Assembly (NCBI GenBank): GCA_001839685.1
Contig: MLAK01000609.1
Location: 1-44,889 of the forward strand
Direction: 5' to 3'
Length of the DNA: 44,889 bases
Origin: Tritrichomonas foetus
Lineage: Eukaryota; Parabasalia; Tritrichomonadida; Tritrichomonadidae
The notes under the pieces are model-generated. The model saw only the letters and a list, made by a program, of their open reading frames with translations. It ran no database searches and was not told where the DNA came from. Shown one piece after another: positions 19,306-28,150 of the stretch; position 1 is the stretch's first letter; each line of letters starts with the position of its first letter. The position numbers were made by a program, and so were the translations under genes.

Positions 19306-20658
19306 ATGGAAGAAGAAGAGCAACAAGTTGAACAAGAAGAACAAATTCTAGCAAAACAACTCAAGCTCGAAGATGTTCCATATCGCAGATCTCTCGTTTT
19401 AAAAAAGTTTCAAGAATACGAAAATATCATTGCAAACCAACAAAATGAGCTTCGAATTGCTCATTTAAACATAAAAGAAATGAAGAGGCTCCTTTCTGCT
19501 TCTCTCACAGAAACGACTGAATTAAAAAGTGGCGAAGTCAAAAGCGATAAAATTAAAAAGCAAATTAATGAAACAATTAAACAGAATAACGAACTTCTTG
19601 CTATCGTTCAGGAAAATACAGGAAAAATAACATTACTTAATGAGCAAATTGCACAATTAAAGAAAGAAAATGCGAATTTGATGATATTAAATAAAGATGC
19701 TGGCGCAGAAAGCAAAGAAATGATAGAAAAGTTAAGTCAGGAATTAGACATTAAAGATTCTGTTATTGAAAATCTCAGAAAGGAGGTTTCAAAGAAAACT
19801 AATTTTATATCTTCTGTGAGAGACGTTTGTCAACAAAACGATCCTGAAACGCCATTTTCAAGGAAGTCTGTGCGTGAAGTGTGCGAAATTACCGAAAATG
19901 GAAGAGCACTTTCGCCGAGGTCACCAAAAGACATCAGCACATCAATGAATATGGCGCACATGAGCTTTTATCAAACACGAAATATGTCACTTTTTGCACC
20001 GGAGGATAAAATGTTATCAGATGGGTCACTCGTATATTCAAGTGATAGCGAGTTCCTCAATGATACACCAGCCTTAAGCGCACTTGCAAACAGAAGCAAT
20101 CAACAGAAACAAAACACCAAAAAATCACACAAAAATGATGATGATGATTACAGTGATGAATATAGTGACAAAGCAAGTAAGACAAGTAAAAACTCTAAAG
20201 TTCATCAAAACTCAAGAAAGATTAAAAACTCTCAGGTTAGCAAAGCAAGTAGAGTTAGTCAAAAAAGTAAATCAACAAGGGCAACACAAAATAGTAAAGC
20301 TAGCCAAAATCAGAAGAAATCACTCTTCCAGAAGGAACAGACAGATTTCGATGATTTCGAAGAGGAAGAGTATAACATGAACAACGAAAGTGATTACTCG
20401 GACAAAAGATACAGCACAAATAACTACTCGGACGGCTACAGTGATGATGACGAAAAACCATCACAGAAGAAAAATAATGTAAAAAGAGGCGGGCCGAAGA
20501 AAGGAAGTCACTATTCATCATCCGCCAAGTATTCATCGTCAGCTGCTTCGGTGTCAAATTCAGGAGGCTATTCGGCGACTGGATCCACATCGAAAGGGGG
20601 AAGAAAGAGGAAGGTGGTGAGAAAAGTTGTAAAACGACGTCCTCGCCGCTCAGAATAA
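19306..20658 (+). CDS. Coiled-coil protein with disordered Ser/Lys and basic tail
   Basis: The protein has 450 residues and is not assigned to a family. Residues 1-20 are acidic (Glu/Gln), 20-165 form a coiled coil, and the rest is low-complexity: Ser/Lys/Asn-rich at about 260-335, acidic Asp/Tyr/Ser patches (DDDDYSDEYSDK, NESDYSDKRYSTNNYSDGYSDDDE), then Gly/Ser, and a very basic end (GGRKRKVVRKVVKRRPRRSE). A short motif occurs twice, SVRDVC (170-175) and SVREVC (188-193). The basic tail could bind RNA, DNA or tubulin, or serve as a nuclear signal; this is inference. The ATG at 19306 is the first in frame and directly follows TTTTC. Confidence 0.75.
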   Translation: MEEEEQQVEQEEQILAKQLKLEDVPYRRSLVLKKFQEYENIIANQQNELRIAHLNIKEMKRLLSASLTETTELKSGEVKSDKIKKQINETIKQNNELLAIVQENTGKITLLNEQIAQLKKENANLMILNKDAGAESKEMIEKLSQELDIKDSVIENLRKEVSKKTNFISSVRDVCQQNDPETPFSRKSVREVCEITENGRALSPRSPKDISTSMNMAHMSFYQTRNMSLFAPEDKMLSDGSLVYSSDSEFLNDTPALSALANRSNQQKQNTKKSHKNDDDDYSDEYSDKASKTSKNSKVHQNSRKIKNSQVSKASRVSQKSKSTRATQNSKASQNQKKSLFQKEQTDFDDFEEEEYNMNNESDYSDKRYSTNNYSDGYSDDDEKPSQKKNNVKRGGPKKGSHYSSSAKYSSSAASVSNSGGYSATGSTSKGGRKRKVVRKVVKRRPRRSE

Positions 20659-20701
20659 AATGTTTATTTACTTTTGATTTTCACCATGAATATGCTGTTT
20701 C

Positions 20702-20945
20702 TATTTTCATTATTCCTGTTGTTCATTGTTTCTCTTTTTCATTATTTCTGTTTTTCATTATTCCTGTTTTCATTATTCCTGTTTTTCATTATTCCTTTTT
20801 TCATTGTTTCTGTTGTTCATTATTCGTGTTTTTCATTGTTCCTTTTTTCATTATTCATGTTTTTCATTATTCCTTTTTTCATTATTTCTGTTTTTCTTTA
20901 TTCCTTTTTTCATTATTCCTGTTTTTCATTATTCATATTTTTCAT
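20702..20945 (+). repeat. Pyrimidine-rich imperfect tandem repeat
   Basis: About 16 degenerate copies of a 14-16 base unit, best written TTTTTCATTATTCCTG, with variants such as CATTGTTTCTG and CATTATTCATG. The strand is strongly skewed to T and C. It starts about 45 bp after the coiled-coil gene's stop codon. Two frames stay open over it (Phe/Leu/Ile/Ser strings), which is a composition effect, not a membrane protein gene. Confidence 0.85.
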
Positions 20946-20982
20946 ACATTGTTTTCAATTTGTAGAATTCATGAATTCCTGA

Positions 20983-21213
20983 AATGAAAATGCTTACTGC
21001 GAAATTGAAAAGATATATTCAGGCTTCTACTTGAACTATGATGTACAGCAGCTCGACTTGCGTGAAAAATGCGTGAAAAAATTCATCTAGTGTTTTGGGA
21101 AGGCAAATAACACTCTCGAGATTTATCCTCAATGCATTCATGGTGATGTCGATATCTCATCCCACAGTCGACCGACCGATGAACGACATAAATTATCTGA
21201 GATTTTTCAATAA
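20983..21213 (+). pseudogene. Coding remnant with internal stop, unknown family
   Basis: A 76-codon frame between stops reads NENAYCEIEKIYSGFYLNYD, then VQQLDLREKCVKKFI, a TAG at 21088, and CFGKANNTLEIYPQCIHGDV followed by ISSHSRPTDERHKLSEIFQ to a TAA at 21211. There is no ATG at its beginning. Base composition is richer in G and C than the surrounding spacer, and the residues look like a folded protein. I interpret it as a fragment of a dead gene or element; the family is unknown. Chance cannot be excluded for so short a stretch. Confidence 0.35.
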
Positions 21214-21705
21214 TTTGTGATTCAATAGCTTCAGAATTTAATTTCACTAGTTTTCTTCGAATTAGAAATTTCTTTGAAATTTTCTGAAAAGAAGATTTTA
21301 GTAACTGATAGAACTTTTCTGCATTATTTCAATCTTCTAACAACAATAATAACAATACTATTCATCAATTTCTGTATTGTACAGTTAAGCATCTTCTTAC
21401 GGTAACAATTATTGAATAAATTCTTTCAGTTTTTTTTTGAAAACTATTGACAATTCAAAACATTAAGTCTTTGACATCACTTTTTAAATTCAAAATATTG
21501 TGTTTTTCTGAAAATTCGTCGAAAACAAGATGTGAAATAAACTTATTGAGTCGAAATTGAAATACTTTTTGTTAAATTCAATTAATATTAGGTTAAAAAT
21601 TGAATTGTCAATTCTGTATTGACCAACTTTTTCAATACGTCCAATAACTTTTTTCAATTTGTAGTTTTGCAATTGAAAAAAAAGATTAAAAGATAGATTC
21701 AAGAA

Positions 21706-24700
21706 ATGACATCAACAGTTCCTACTTATGTACAGTATTTAACAGCTGCTGGTGTTAAGTATTACTACGAACCTACAACTAAACAAACGACATACACATT
21801 CCCATCACATGCAATTATTATGGATGCGCAAACGAAGCAAGTTATTTATGCACCGCCTGGTATCACTGTTAAGATTACACCAGCAGGGGGTGGAGGCGAG
21901 TCTTCAACATCAACGGGCCAGGAAACTCAGGTTTCTCAAACGAATCCCGCCCAAAGTTTAAATCATCATTCAAGCCAACCTCTAAATCAATCATTAAATT
22001 CATCTTTAAACCAACCTCTAAGTCCGCCTCTCAATCCAGCTTTCCATCCGCCTTTAACTCAATTGTCGAATCAACATCCCATTCCACCTTTAAATCCGCC
22101 TTTAAATCCTCCTCTAATTCCACCGTTAAATCCACCTTCGATAAACCCAGCGGGCAGCTCTCATTCAAATTCATCTCTAAATAATACCGGATTTCTTAGA
22201 ACTTCAGCAAGTGGTGGAATTCCAGCCCAAAGTTCAAGTCCAGTCTCTCAAAATCAATTTCCGAATATTCAATTCCCAGCCACAGGTTTTCCATTTGGAA
22301 AAAAACTTCCTGGAATAATATCACCAAAAATCAACTCAGATTCAGTTCCTTTTATGCCTGAATTTATGTTTCCTAATGAACTTCCAAAACAAATCAATAT
22401 TTCTCCATTTACTGCAAATATCAAAAATATTGCAATTCCTGATTATGATGTTTTGCCCTTCCCGCAAATCAAAATCGCCGACGATGCTCCTGAAATTGAG
22501 ACAGACAATCCATTTGATTATCCAGAAGATGTCTTAGCTTATGCAAGAGAAGCACCCGAGCAGAAATTCGATCCAGCCATCCTCGACTCTGGCTCAAATT
22601 CAGAAACATCAACTGTTTCATGTCAAACAGTTTATGCACCAAATAGCTCGCATATAACTCCATCAAGCATGGGCTGTGCACCTTCTGCCACAAGTTCAAT
22701 AGATGCATCAGATTTAGCCAATCCAATTGCGCCACCACAAGTGCCACATCCAGACACTCCTGTTGCACCAGGTGAAGAAGTCAAAGTCCCATTTTTGATT
22801 ATCGAACTTGTGGCAAACGCTTATCGAATTGAACCAACTAAAATTATGTCACGTTCAGCAATTGCATCACTTGTTGATCAATACGATTTTGTCGACTATG
22901 CACGCGATAACTTTAGGAATGAGAAATCTACTTCAAAGAAAGGATCTGATAAAGGTGAAGATGCTTTAATATCTTTCAGCGACAAGCCCTTACAAAAACC
23001 TCTTTTGAAAAAATTGAAGCCGAATTTGAAAACTTTTGGAACAACAATATCAACATCGATTTTACAATTCATGGGCGTCATTCATGGCCACAATATGATT
23101 GTTGTTGCACGAAATCTTTGTAAAATTCTCCAAGTTCACCCAGAATTAGTAGATGAAGCATTTTTCCAAATAATTAAGCAAACAACTAACAATCCAAATC
23201 CAAAATGGACAGAAAATGGTTATCTTTTGTTTATTATCATTTCTTATTTATTTAGACCTAGGAAATCACTTCGTCCTTATATAATCAGTTATTCAGTGAA
23301 ACATTTACTTGATCCTGTTTTTAAAGTTCGTGAACTTTTTTCATTTTCTCTTATTCGTCTAGAAAGTCGCTTTTTAAGAAGTAACTATAAAGATGAAATA
23401 ACAATAGACTTAGTTAAATCGATTCCAGCGCTTTTAGAAAGAGCACAAACTCTTTTTTATTGCTCAATTTGTGAAATTATGTGGTTCCAAAGAAAGAAGT
23501 ATCCAAAATTAACAATACCTCTCCCACTTTTCGTAATTGTTAAAGAACTACTCAACAAAAAAGCTCTTCAAACCAAAAATTTACTTGACTTGCCAGTAAA
23601 TGACTCAATAATTGATCAATGGATATTGGATATGACTAATGATTATCATGTTATTGAAAAAGGCACAGTTGGTGACTTAATGGGACTTTTGAAGCGTTGG
23701 TTATTCACAATTTCCGATCCAATTGTTCCACGTGCAACATTTAATTCTTTTGTTCACTGTGAAACAAAAGAAGATCTTCTTAATTATGCAATTACCATTT
23801 TATCACCTCATCTTGAATCATTGAAATATTTGATCGGATTTTTACAAGATATTCTTGCACATGGTGCCGAAAATGGCGCAACATTTGATAAAATTGCTGA
23901 TACCTTTGGCCCACTAATTGTTAATCCAGCCGAACTTATTCATACACAAGAAATTGTTGATGCTATTAATAATAAAGGTATAGAATTCATCCAGCTACTT
24001 GTCAAGACATGGAAAGTAACTGATGTTTATCCACCAACAAATGAGGTTCTTTCTGAAGCACCACCAAAGAAGAAGGTTAAAGATGTATCTCGCCCACAAT
24101 CACAAGACAGGCCAATGTCACAAGATCGAATACCAATGTCAGAGGATGTGCCACCTGTTGCTAGCCAAGATATATCTGATAGGCCATCTTCAGAGAATTT
24201 ATCACATAAATCTTATCAGCCAAAACCACCTGTTCACCTTGCTGCTTTACCTGCCATTCGACCTGGTTCACAAGCACCTGTTATGGCACAACAAGCACCA
24301 CCAAAACCATTAGTTATTCCATCTGATGAACCATCAGAAGATTCTACAACTCCTATCTTGAATAAACAACCCGAAAATAAACCCAAAGCTCCATCACCAA
24401 CACCACCTTCATCTGCAACTGCTGGAACAAGCCCACATTCTGGACAATCAACATCAATGCCATCACAACAAGTTGGAAATCAACATATATATTCACCGAC
24501 ACATCCATATCTGCAGCATCAACAGTTCCAGGCACAGATACAACAAAGACATCAGCAGATGCAACAACAACAGGCAGCAAAAATGCAACAAAGACAACAA
24601 CAACAGTATTATCAAATGCGTCCAACCCAACCAACTCAGCCAGCCCAACAGCCAACTCAACAGCAACCAGTTCAACAACAAGGCCAGAGAATTGGTGCAA

Positions 24701-24852
24701 ACATTCCACCTCAACAGACAAACCAGGTAGCTGGACCACAAATTAGACCTGCACCCCTTCAGTCTCCTTTCCAGATGCAGCGTGGAAATCCATCTGGGTC
24801 CGTGCAGATGCAGAGAGGAGCTTGGGCTAATCCAAAGTCAAGCAAAAGCTAA
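21706..24852 (+). CDS. WW-MyTH4-RhoGAP protein, ARHGAP39/Vilse-like
   Basis: The protein has 1048 residues. A WW-like module at about 8-33 (VKYYYEPTTKQTTYTFP) lacks the first Trp. It is followed by a Pro/Asn/Ser-rich stretch with repeated PLNPP motifs (85-150), a MyTH4 domain at about 380-560 (FFQIIKQTTNNPNP, then SLRPYIISY), and a RhoGAP domain at about 600-770 (LLKRWLFTISDPIVP and FGPLIVNP). The tail (771-1048) is disordered and Pro/Gln-rich, with poly-Q. The order WW-MyTH4-RhoGAP is that of ARHGAP39 (Vilse), which controls Rac/Cdc42 and the cytoskeleton. Where an active GAP has the arginine finger (FR-SG), this protein reads NLLDLPVND (625-633) with no Arg, so GTPase-activating activity is doubtful. 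Confidence 0.85.
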   Translation: MTSTVPTYVQYLTAAGVKYYYEPTTKQTTYTFPSHAIIMDAQTKQVIYAPPGITVKITPAGGGGESSTSTGQETQVSQTNPAQSLNHHSSQPLNQSLNSSLNQPLSPPLNPAFHPPLTQLSNQHPIPPLNPPLNPPLIPPLNPPSINPAGSSHSNSSLNNTGFLRTSASGGIPAQSSSPVSQNQFPNIQFPATGFPFGKKLPGIISPKINSDSVPFMPEFMFPNELPKQINISPFTANIKNIAIPDYDVLPFPQIKIADDAPEIETDNPFDYPEDVLAYAREAPEQKFDPAILDSGSNSETSTVSCQTVYAPNSSHITPSSMGCAPSATSSIDASDLANPIAPPQVPHPDTPVAPGEEVKVPFLIIELVANAYRIEPTKIMSRSAIASLVDQYDFVDYARDNFRNEKSTSKKGSDKGEDALISFSDKPLQKPLLKKLKPNLKTFGTTISTSILQFMGVIHGHNMIVVARNLCKILQVHPELVDEAFFQIIKQTTNNPNPKWTENGYLLFIIISYLFRPRKSLRPYIISYSVKHLLDPVFKVRELFSFSLIRLESRFLRSNYKDEITIDLVKSIPALLERAQTLFYCSICEIMWFQRKKYPKLTIPLPLFVIVKELLNKKALQTKNLLDLPVNDSIIDQWILDMTNDYHVIEKGTVGDLMGLLKRWLFTISDPIVPRATFNSFVHCETKEDLLNYAITILSPHLESLKYLIGFLQDILAHGAENGATFDKIADTFGPLIVNPAELIHTQEIVDAINNKGIEFIQLLVKTWKVTDVYPPTNEVLSEAPPKKKVKDVSRPQSQDRPMSQDRIPMSEDVPPVASQDISDRPSSENLSHKSYQPKPPVHLAALPAIRPGSQAPVMAQQAPPKPLVIPSDEPSEDSTTPILNKQPENKPKAPSPTPPSSATAGTSPHSGQSTSMPSQQVGNQHIYSPTHPYLQHQQFQAQIQQRHQQMQQQQAAKMQQRQQQQYYQMRPTQPTQPAQQPTQQQPVQQQGQRIGANIPPQQTNQVAGPQIRPAPLQSPFQMQRGNPSGSVQMQRGAWANPKSSKS

Positions 24853-25096
24853 TTTTTTCCATTTATTTAACTATTTTCATTTAATGAGAATAAAATTATC
24901 ACGTTTTTCGTTATTTGTTTATTTTATTTCATTTCATGTTTATCTCTTTCCCAAGATCTCGATTGCCTTTTCCGCTCAGAAGTAATATCCAAAAAGAAGA
25001 AGAAAAAATATAATTAATTCGCAGTTTTAATGAAAGTAATGTGAAGTAAATTAAATCTAATTAATTCTTCATTTCATGAATCTATATAAGACGTTT

Positions 25097-25792
25097 TCAA
25101 TCATCTTGTCCAATTTGGAAGGATTTCCAGTGTTGCCTTATGTGACACAACAAGTAAGGATAGAGATCATCAGGTGCCTCAAGGTGCGGGAAATCACCTC
25201 CATTTTTCATCATCGCCAGTTTCACGTCGGGAAACGTTTCTGAAACAATATCAGGTAATACAATCTTCCTGTCCATTGTTTCTATCGACATAACCGCTTC
25301 GTCTGGAACATGCAGCACAATTCTGGAGGTGAGCGACTGCCGGAGAGTAACTCTACATTTGGCCTCTCGCCTGTCGAGGCTGTTTATGTCTTTTCTGATG
25401 AACTTGAGTGACTCTGTGACTGGCTCCGTGAACAAACCGTCCGCCTCGAGCTCTTTCTCCAATTTCGTGCGTGTTGCGATCGCAGTAAAAAGCTTGGCGG
25501 CTGTGCTTTCCGGATGTAGGTAGTACGTGTTTGTAGTGAATGCATTTATGAGAATCATCGACTCAATATCGAATAGAATATTTCTGGAATTTTGAATTTG
25601 CAATGCTACGAAACCGCCAAAGTTAATGCCGATAAAGTGGACCTTCTTAATATGAAGATGCTTTAAAAACAAGTTCATCGTGTCGATCAAGAGTGGAAAT
25701 GTTGTATGATTACCGATATTGAGAACAATCAGTCGAATGTCGAGTTCATCGAATAGGACAGCCGTTCTGAAGAAGGAGGATTCCTGACTCAA
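25097..25792 (-). CDS. Maspardin (SPG21)-like alpha/beta hydrolase, 5' end unresolved
   Basis: The 231-codon frame matches maspardin, a non-classical alpha/beta-hydrolase fold protein of endosomes: SSFFRTAVLFDELDIRLIVL, LFLKHLHIKKVHFIG, then the elbow GINFGGF (55-61), and a C-terminal MKNGGDFPHLEAPDD equivalent to LKTGGNFPYL. The nucleophile Ser of GxSxG is Asn (position 57), so catalysis is not expected. The frame has no ATG at its head: it opens at a TTG directly after TAG TAA, and the first ATG is codon 39 (25678). About 60-70 residues of the usual N-terminus are missing. Either a short upstream exon, a frameshift, or 5' decay explains this; I found no trichomonad-type intron signal (ACTAAC) upstream. 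Confidence 0.6.
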   Translation of the reverse strand: MSQESSFFRTAVLFDELDIRLIVLNIGNHTTFPLLIDTMNLFLKHLHIKKVHFIGINFGGFVALQIQNSRNILFDIESMILINAFTTNTYYLHPESTAAKLFTAIATRTKLEKELEADGLFTEPVTESLKFIRKDINSLDRREAKCRVTLRQSLTSRIVLHVPDEAVMSIETMDRKIVLPDIVSETFPDVKLAMMKNGGDFPHLEAPDDLYPYLLCHIRQHWKSFQIGQDD

Positions 25793-25958
25793 TTACTAAA
25801 AAATATTTCCAAAGAAATACTATTTTATTGACCAAATAGTTTATTAAAAAGTTACCATCTTTTCTGTTTTTATTTAGCCGATTACCAGAAATCATCAACC
25901 AAATAAATAAAGAATTTGTTAAACTAGAAAAAAATTGACAAATTCTGCTTAAATTTCG

Positions 25959-27596
25959 ATGAATCTTTTTACCGCATTTCTTGATCACCTCGTCAATCCA
26001 ACCAACTATAAAATCGGCGATCCGACAGGGCAAGGCGCATTTAGTACAGTTTATAAAGCCACCGATAAAGAAGCCCATGTTTTCGCCTACAAAAAACTCA
26101 ATCGTGATGAGAATTTAAAGTTCAACAAAACCCGTAAAAATTGCTCCGAAGAAAGCCAAGCTGAAATAGAAAAAGCCATCAAACTCAAAACGCAAGCAAT
26201 TAAGCTATTCTTTCGAGAAATATTCAACCAAATATATGGCGAACATCCATGCGTCCTCCCAAACATTGGATGGAATATCGTGAACGAAACATATCAGTCC
26301 GAGTTTATTATTGTTTCGCCATTCATGGAGAAAGGAGATCTATTTTCAAACCTCAAAAAGAATAAATTAACGCCCACAGATAAAATAAATATATTCTATG
26401 GACTCTGTCGTGGAATGGCCCACCTGCACTCCTTAAACATTATTCACCGAGACATTAAACCGGCCAATATCTTTCTCGATGATAATAATTATCCTTTAAT
26501 TGCCGATTTAGGACTTGCAAAATGCGTTGGCCCTGAGGAACTGGCCCAATCTCGAACCTGCGGTACTCCATTCTTCCTTCCCCCTGAAGCCTTGCAGTCT
26601 GTGAATTATTCATTTTCTATTGACGTCTATGCAGCCGGCATGATTTACTACTTGCTTGTTGAAAATTTGGCGCAGCCTAGATTCCGAGTTAAGCCACAAG
26701 AAGGTTGGAATAAGGATTCTCTTCTTCGATTATTATTGGATGAGCACAGGCCATATATGACTGTTGCAAATGAGAAGCAGCAAGCGCTTATTTTGAAAAT
26801 GTTGGCAACTGATCCTTCTGCCAGGCCTACATTTAAATCAATTGTTGATGATATTGACCAAAATGGAGAAAAAAGCGGTTATTGGTTTGAAGGTGCGAGC
26901 TTTCAAGAATTTGATAAGTATAGGCGATATATCAATCAAAAAGAACCAACAAATCGAGAAGCTTTAGTTGGCAATTTTTTGGATGATTTTGGAAAAGGTG
27001 ATATCACGCAAGATTTCCTTATGTCGATGATTGAGGCCACAATGAATGGTGATCTGGCTGCACGTGATTACTATGGAATGGCTCTCTTAACTGGAAAACT
27101 GGGAATTACTTCATCAAGTCTGGCTTTAAATAACATCAAAGGAAAAGTGTCAGCATCAAAAGCACTCAAATCTCTTCTTGAATCAAATGGTGTTATTGAA
27201 TCAGAATCTAACGTCGGAGAAATCATCGAGCGAGCCAAAAAAGGTGATATTGAAGCAGTTGCCGTTTACGGAGCACTACTCCACAAGGGAGGACACTTGG
27301 AACAAGGAGAGCGTTTATTAAAGATTGCAGCCGATAAGGGGAATACAATAGCTTGTCAAACACTCGGACATGTTTTATTAGACGCCAAAAAACCCGAAGA
27401 AGCATTTAAATACTTCCAACGAGCAGCAGACAAGATGCATCCAGACGCGCCCTATCTCGCTGGATATGCAGCCATGATGGCCAAAAAGAAGCCAGAAGCC
27501 ATGCAATATTTCAAGATGGCTGAAACTTTATATGATGACCGCGAAGCTGGTGATCATGCAACAGTGCTACAGTATATTTCACTCGATAATAAATAA
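25959..27596 (+). CDS. Protein kinase fused to Sel1-like repeats
   Basis: The protein has 545 residues. The kinase domain (about 18-310) has GQGAFSTV (24-31), Lys45 in FAYKKL, Glu87, HRDIKPAN (163-170), DLG (183-185) in place of DFG, and PPE in place of APE. It is probably active and resembles the TKL/other kinases that are greatly expanded in trichomonads. From about residue 340 it carries alpha-alpha repeats of the Sel1/TPR type (GDLAARDYYGMALLTG, GDIEAVAVYGALLHKGG, GNTIACQTLGHVLL, EEAFKYFQRAADK), likely a protein-binding platform. Its start lies about 170 bp from the maspardin-like frame, which runs the other way, so they may share a promoter region. Confidence 0.88.
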   Translation: MNLFTAFLDHLVNPTNYKIGDPTGQGAFSTVYKATDKEAHVFAYKKLNRDENLKFNKTRKNCSEESQAEIEKAIKLKTQAIKLFFREIFNQIYGEHPCVLPNIGWNIVNETYQSEFIIVSPFMEKGDLFSNLKKNKLTPTDKINIFYGLCRGMAHLHSLNIIHRDIKPANIFLDDNNYPLIADLGLAKCVGPEELAQSRTCGTPFFLPPEALQSVNYSFSIDVYAAGMIYYLLVENLAQPRFRVKPQEGWNKDSLLRLLLDEHRPYMTVANEKQQALILKMLATDPSARPTFKSIVDDIDQNGEKSGYWFEGASFQEFDKYRRYINQKEPTNREALVGNFLDDFGKGDITQDFLMSMIEATMNGDLAARDYYGMALLTGKLGITSSSLALNNIKGKVSASKALKSLLESNGVIESESNVGEIIERAKKGDIEAVAVYGALLHKGGHLEQGERLLKIAADKGNTIACQTLGHVLLDAKKPEEAFKYFQRAADKMHPDAPYLAGYAAMMAKKKPEAMQYFKMAETLYDDREAGDHATVLQYISLDNK

Positions 27597-28150
27597 TGCG
27601 TTTTTTTTCGTCGTTGAAAAGAAATCGAAAAACACACATTGATTCTGGAGTTTTATATTGTTAAAAAATTGATTTTTTATGATTATTTTTATTTATTTAT
27701 TTTTTGCTTTGAGGAATTCATTAAAGAGTTACCAAACATGCAATGAAGAGTATCACAAATGTATATTCTTTACAATCATCTCTTCAATTATTTATATCGA
27801 AAATTGGATAATTAGATCTCATGAGACATATGGGTTTATCTATCATTTATTGTTACCAAAATTTCATCACATCTGTAAAGATTTATATATTGTATGAATA
27901 AACAATTACGTAAAACAAGTCTTGCTGACATTTAAATAAATAATTAATCTTCCTCAACAATGATTTTGTGCAAAGAGTTATTCTATTGTTTTTACCTCTA
28001 TATAGTTATATAATGAAATATTTCCAAAGAGAATTTTACAAGAAAGAAAGAATTTCACATCATTTTTTATAACGATTCACAATTTGATGAAAATTTCGAC
28101 ATGTGATATAAAAACGAACGCGACCATTTTTCTTTTTGCTCATACAAAAA
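27597..28150. other. Intergenic region, nothing recognised
   Basis: About 550 bp of AT-rich spacer between two plus-strand genes. A 72-codon frame (27679-27897) has an AT-driven composition and is not considered a gene. The last 15 bases include TCATAC nine bases before the SRP receptor start, which fits the trichomonad initiator pattern TCA-Py-T/A. Confidence 0.5.

Larger units (their letters stand above)
20659..21705. other. Intergenic region: repeat plus decayed remnant
   Basis: One kilobase between two plus-strand genes. The first third is the pyrimidine-rich repeat and the middle is a coding remnant (both listed separately). The last 490 bp is AT-rich and holds the promoter of the RhoGAP gene without a recognisable element. 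Confidence 0.6.

Noticed and set aside
20674..20982. Open frames of 102 and 79 codons that look like hydrophobic membrane peptides.
   Set aside because: They are produced by the T/C-rich tandem repeat, not by selection on a protein.
24353..24741. Minus-strand frames of 128 and 82 codons opposite the RhoGAP tail.
   Set aside because: They are mirror images of the Gln/Pro-rich codons of the plus-strand gene.
25793..25958. A spliceosomal intron supplying the missing maspardin N-terminus.
   Set aside because: No ACTAAC-type branch/3' splice motif is present and no upstream exon resembles maspardin.
27679..27897. A 72-codon plus-strand frame after the kinase-Sel1 gene.
   Set aside because: Composition follows the AT-rich spacer and no motif is visible.
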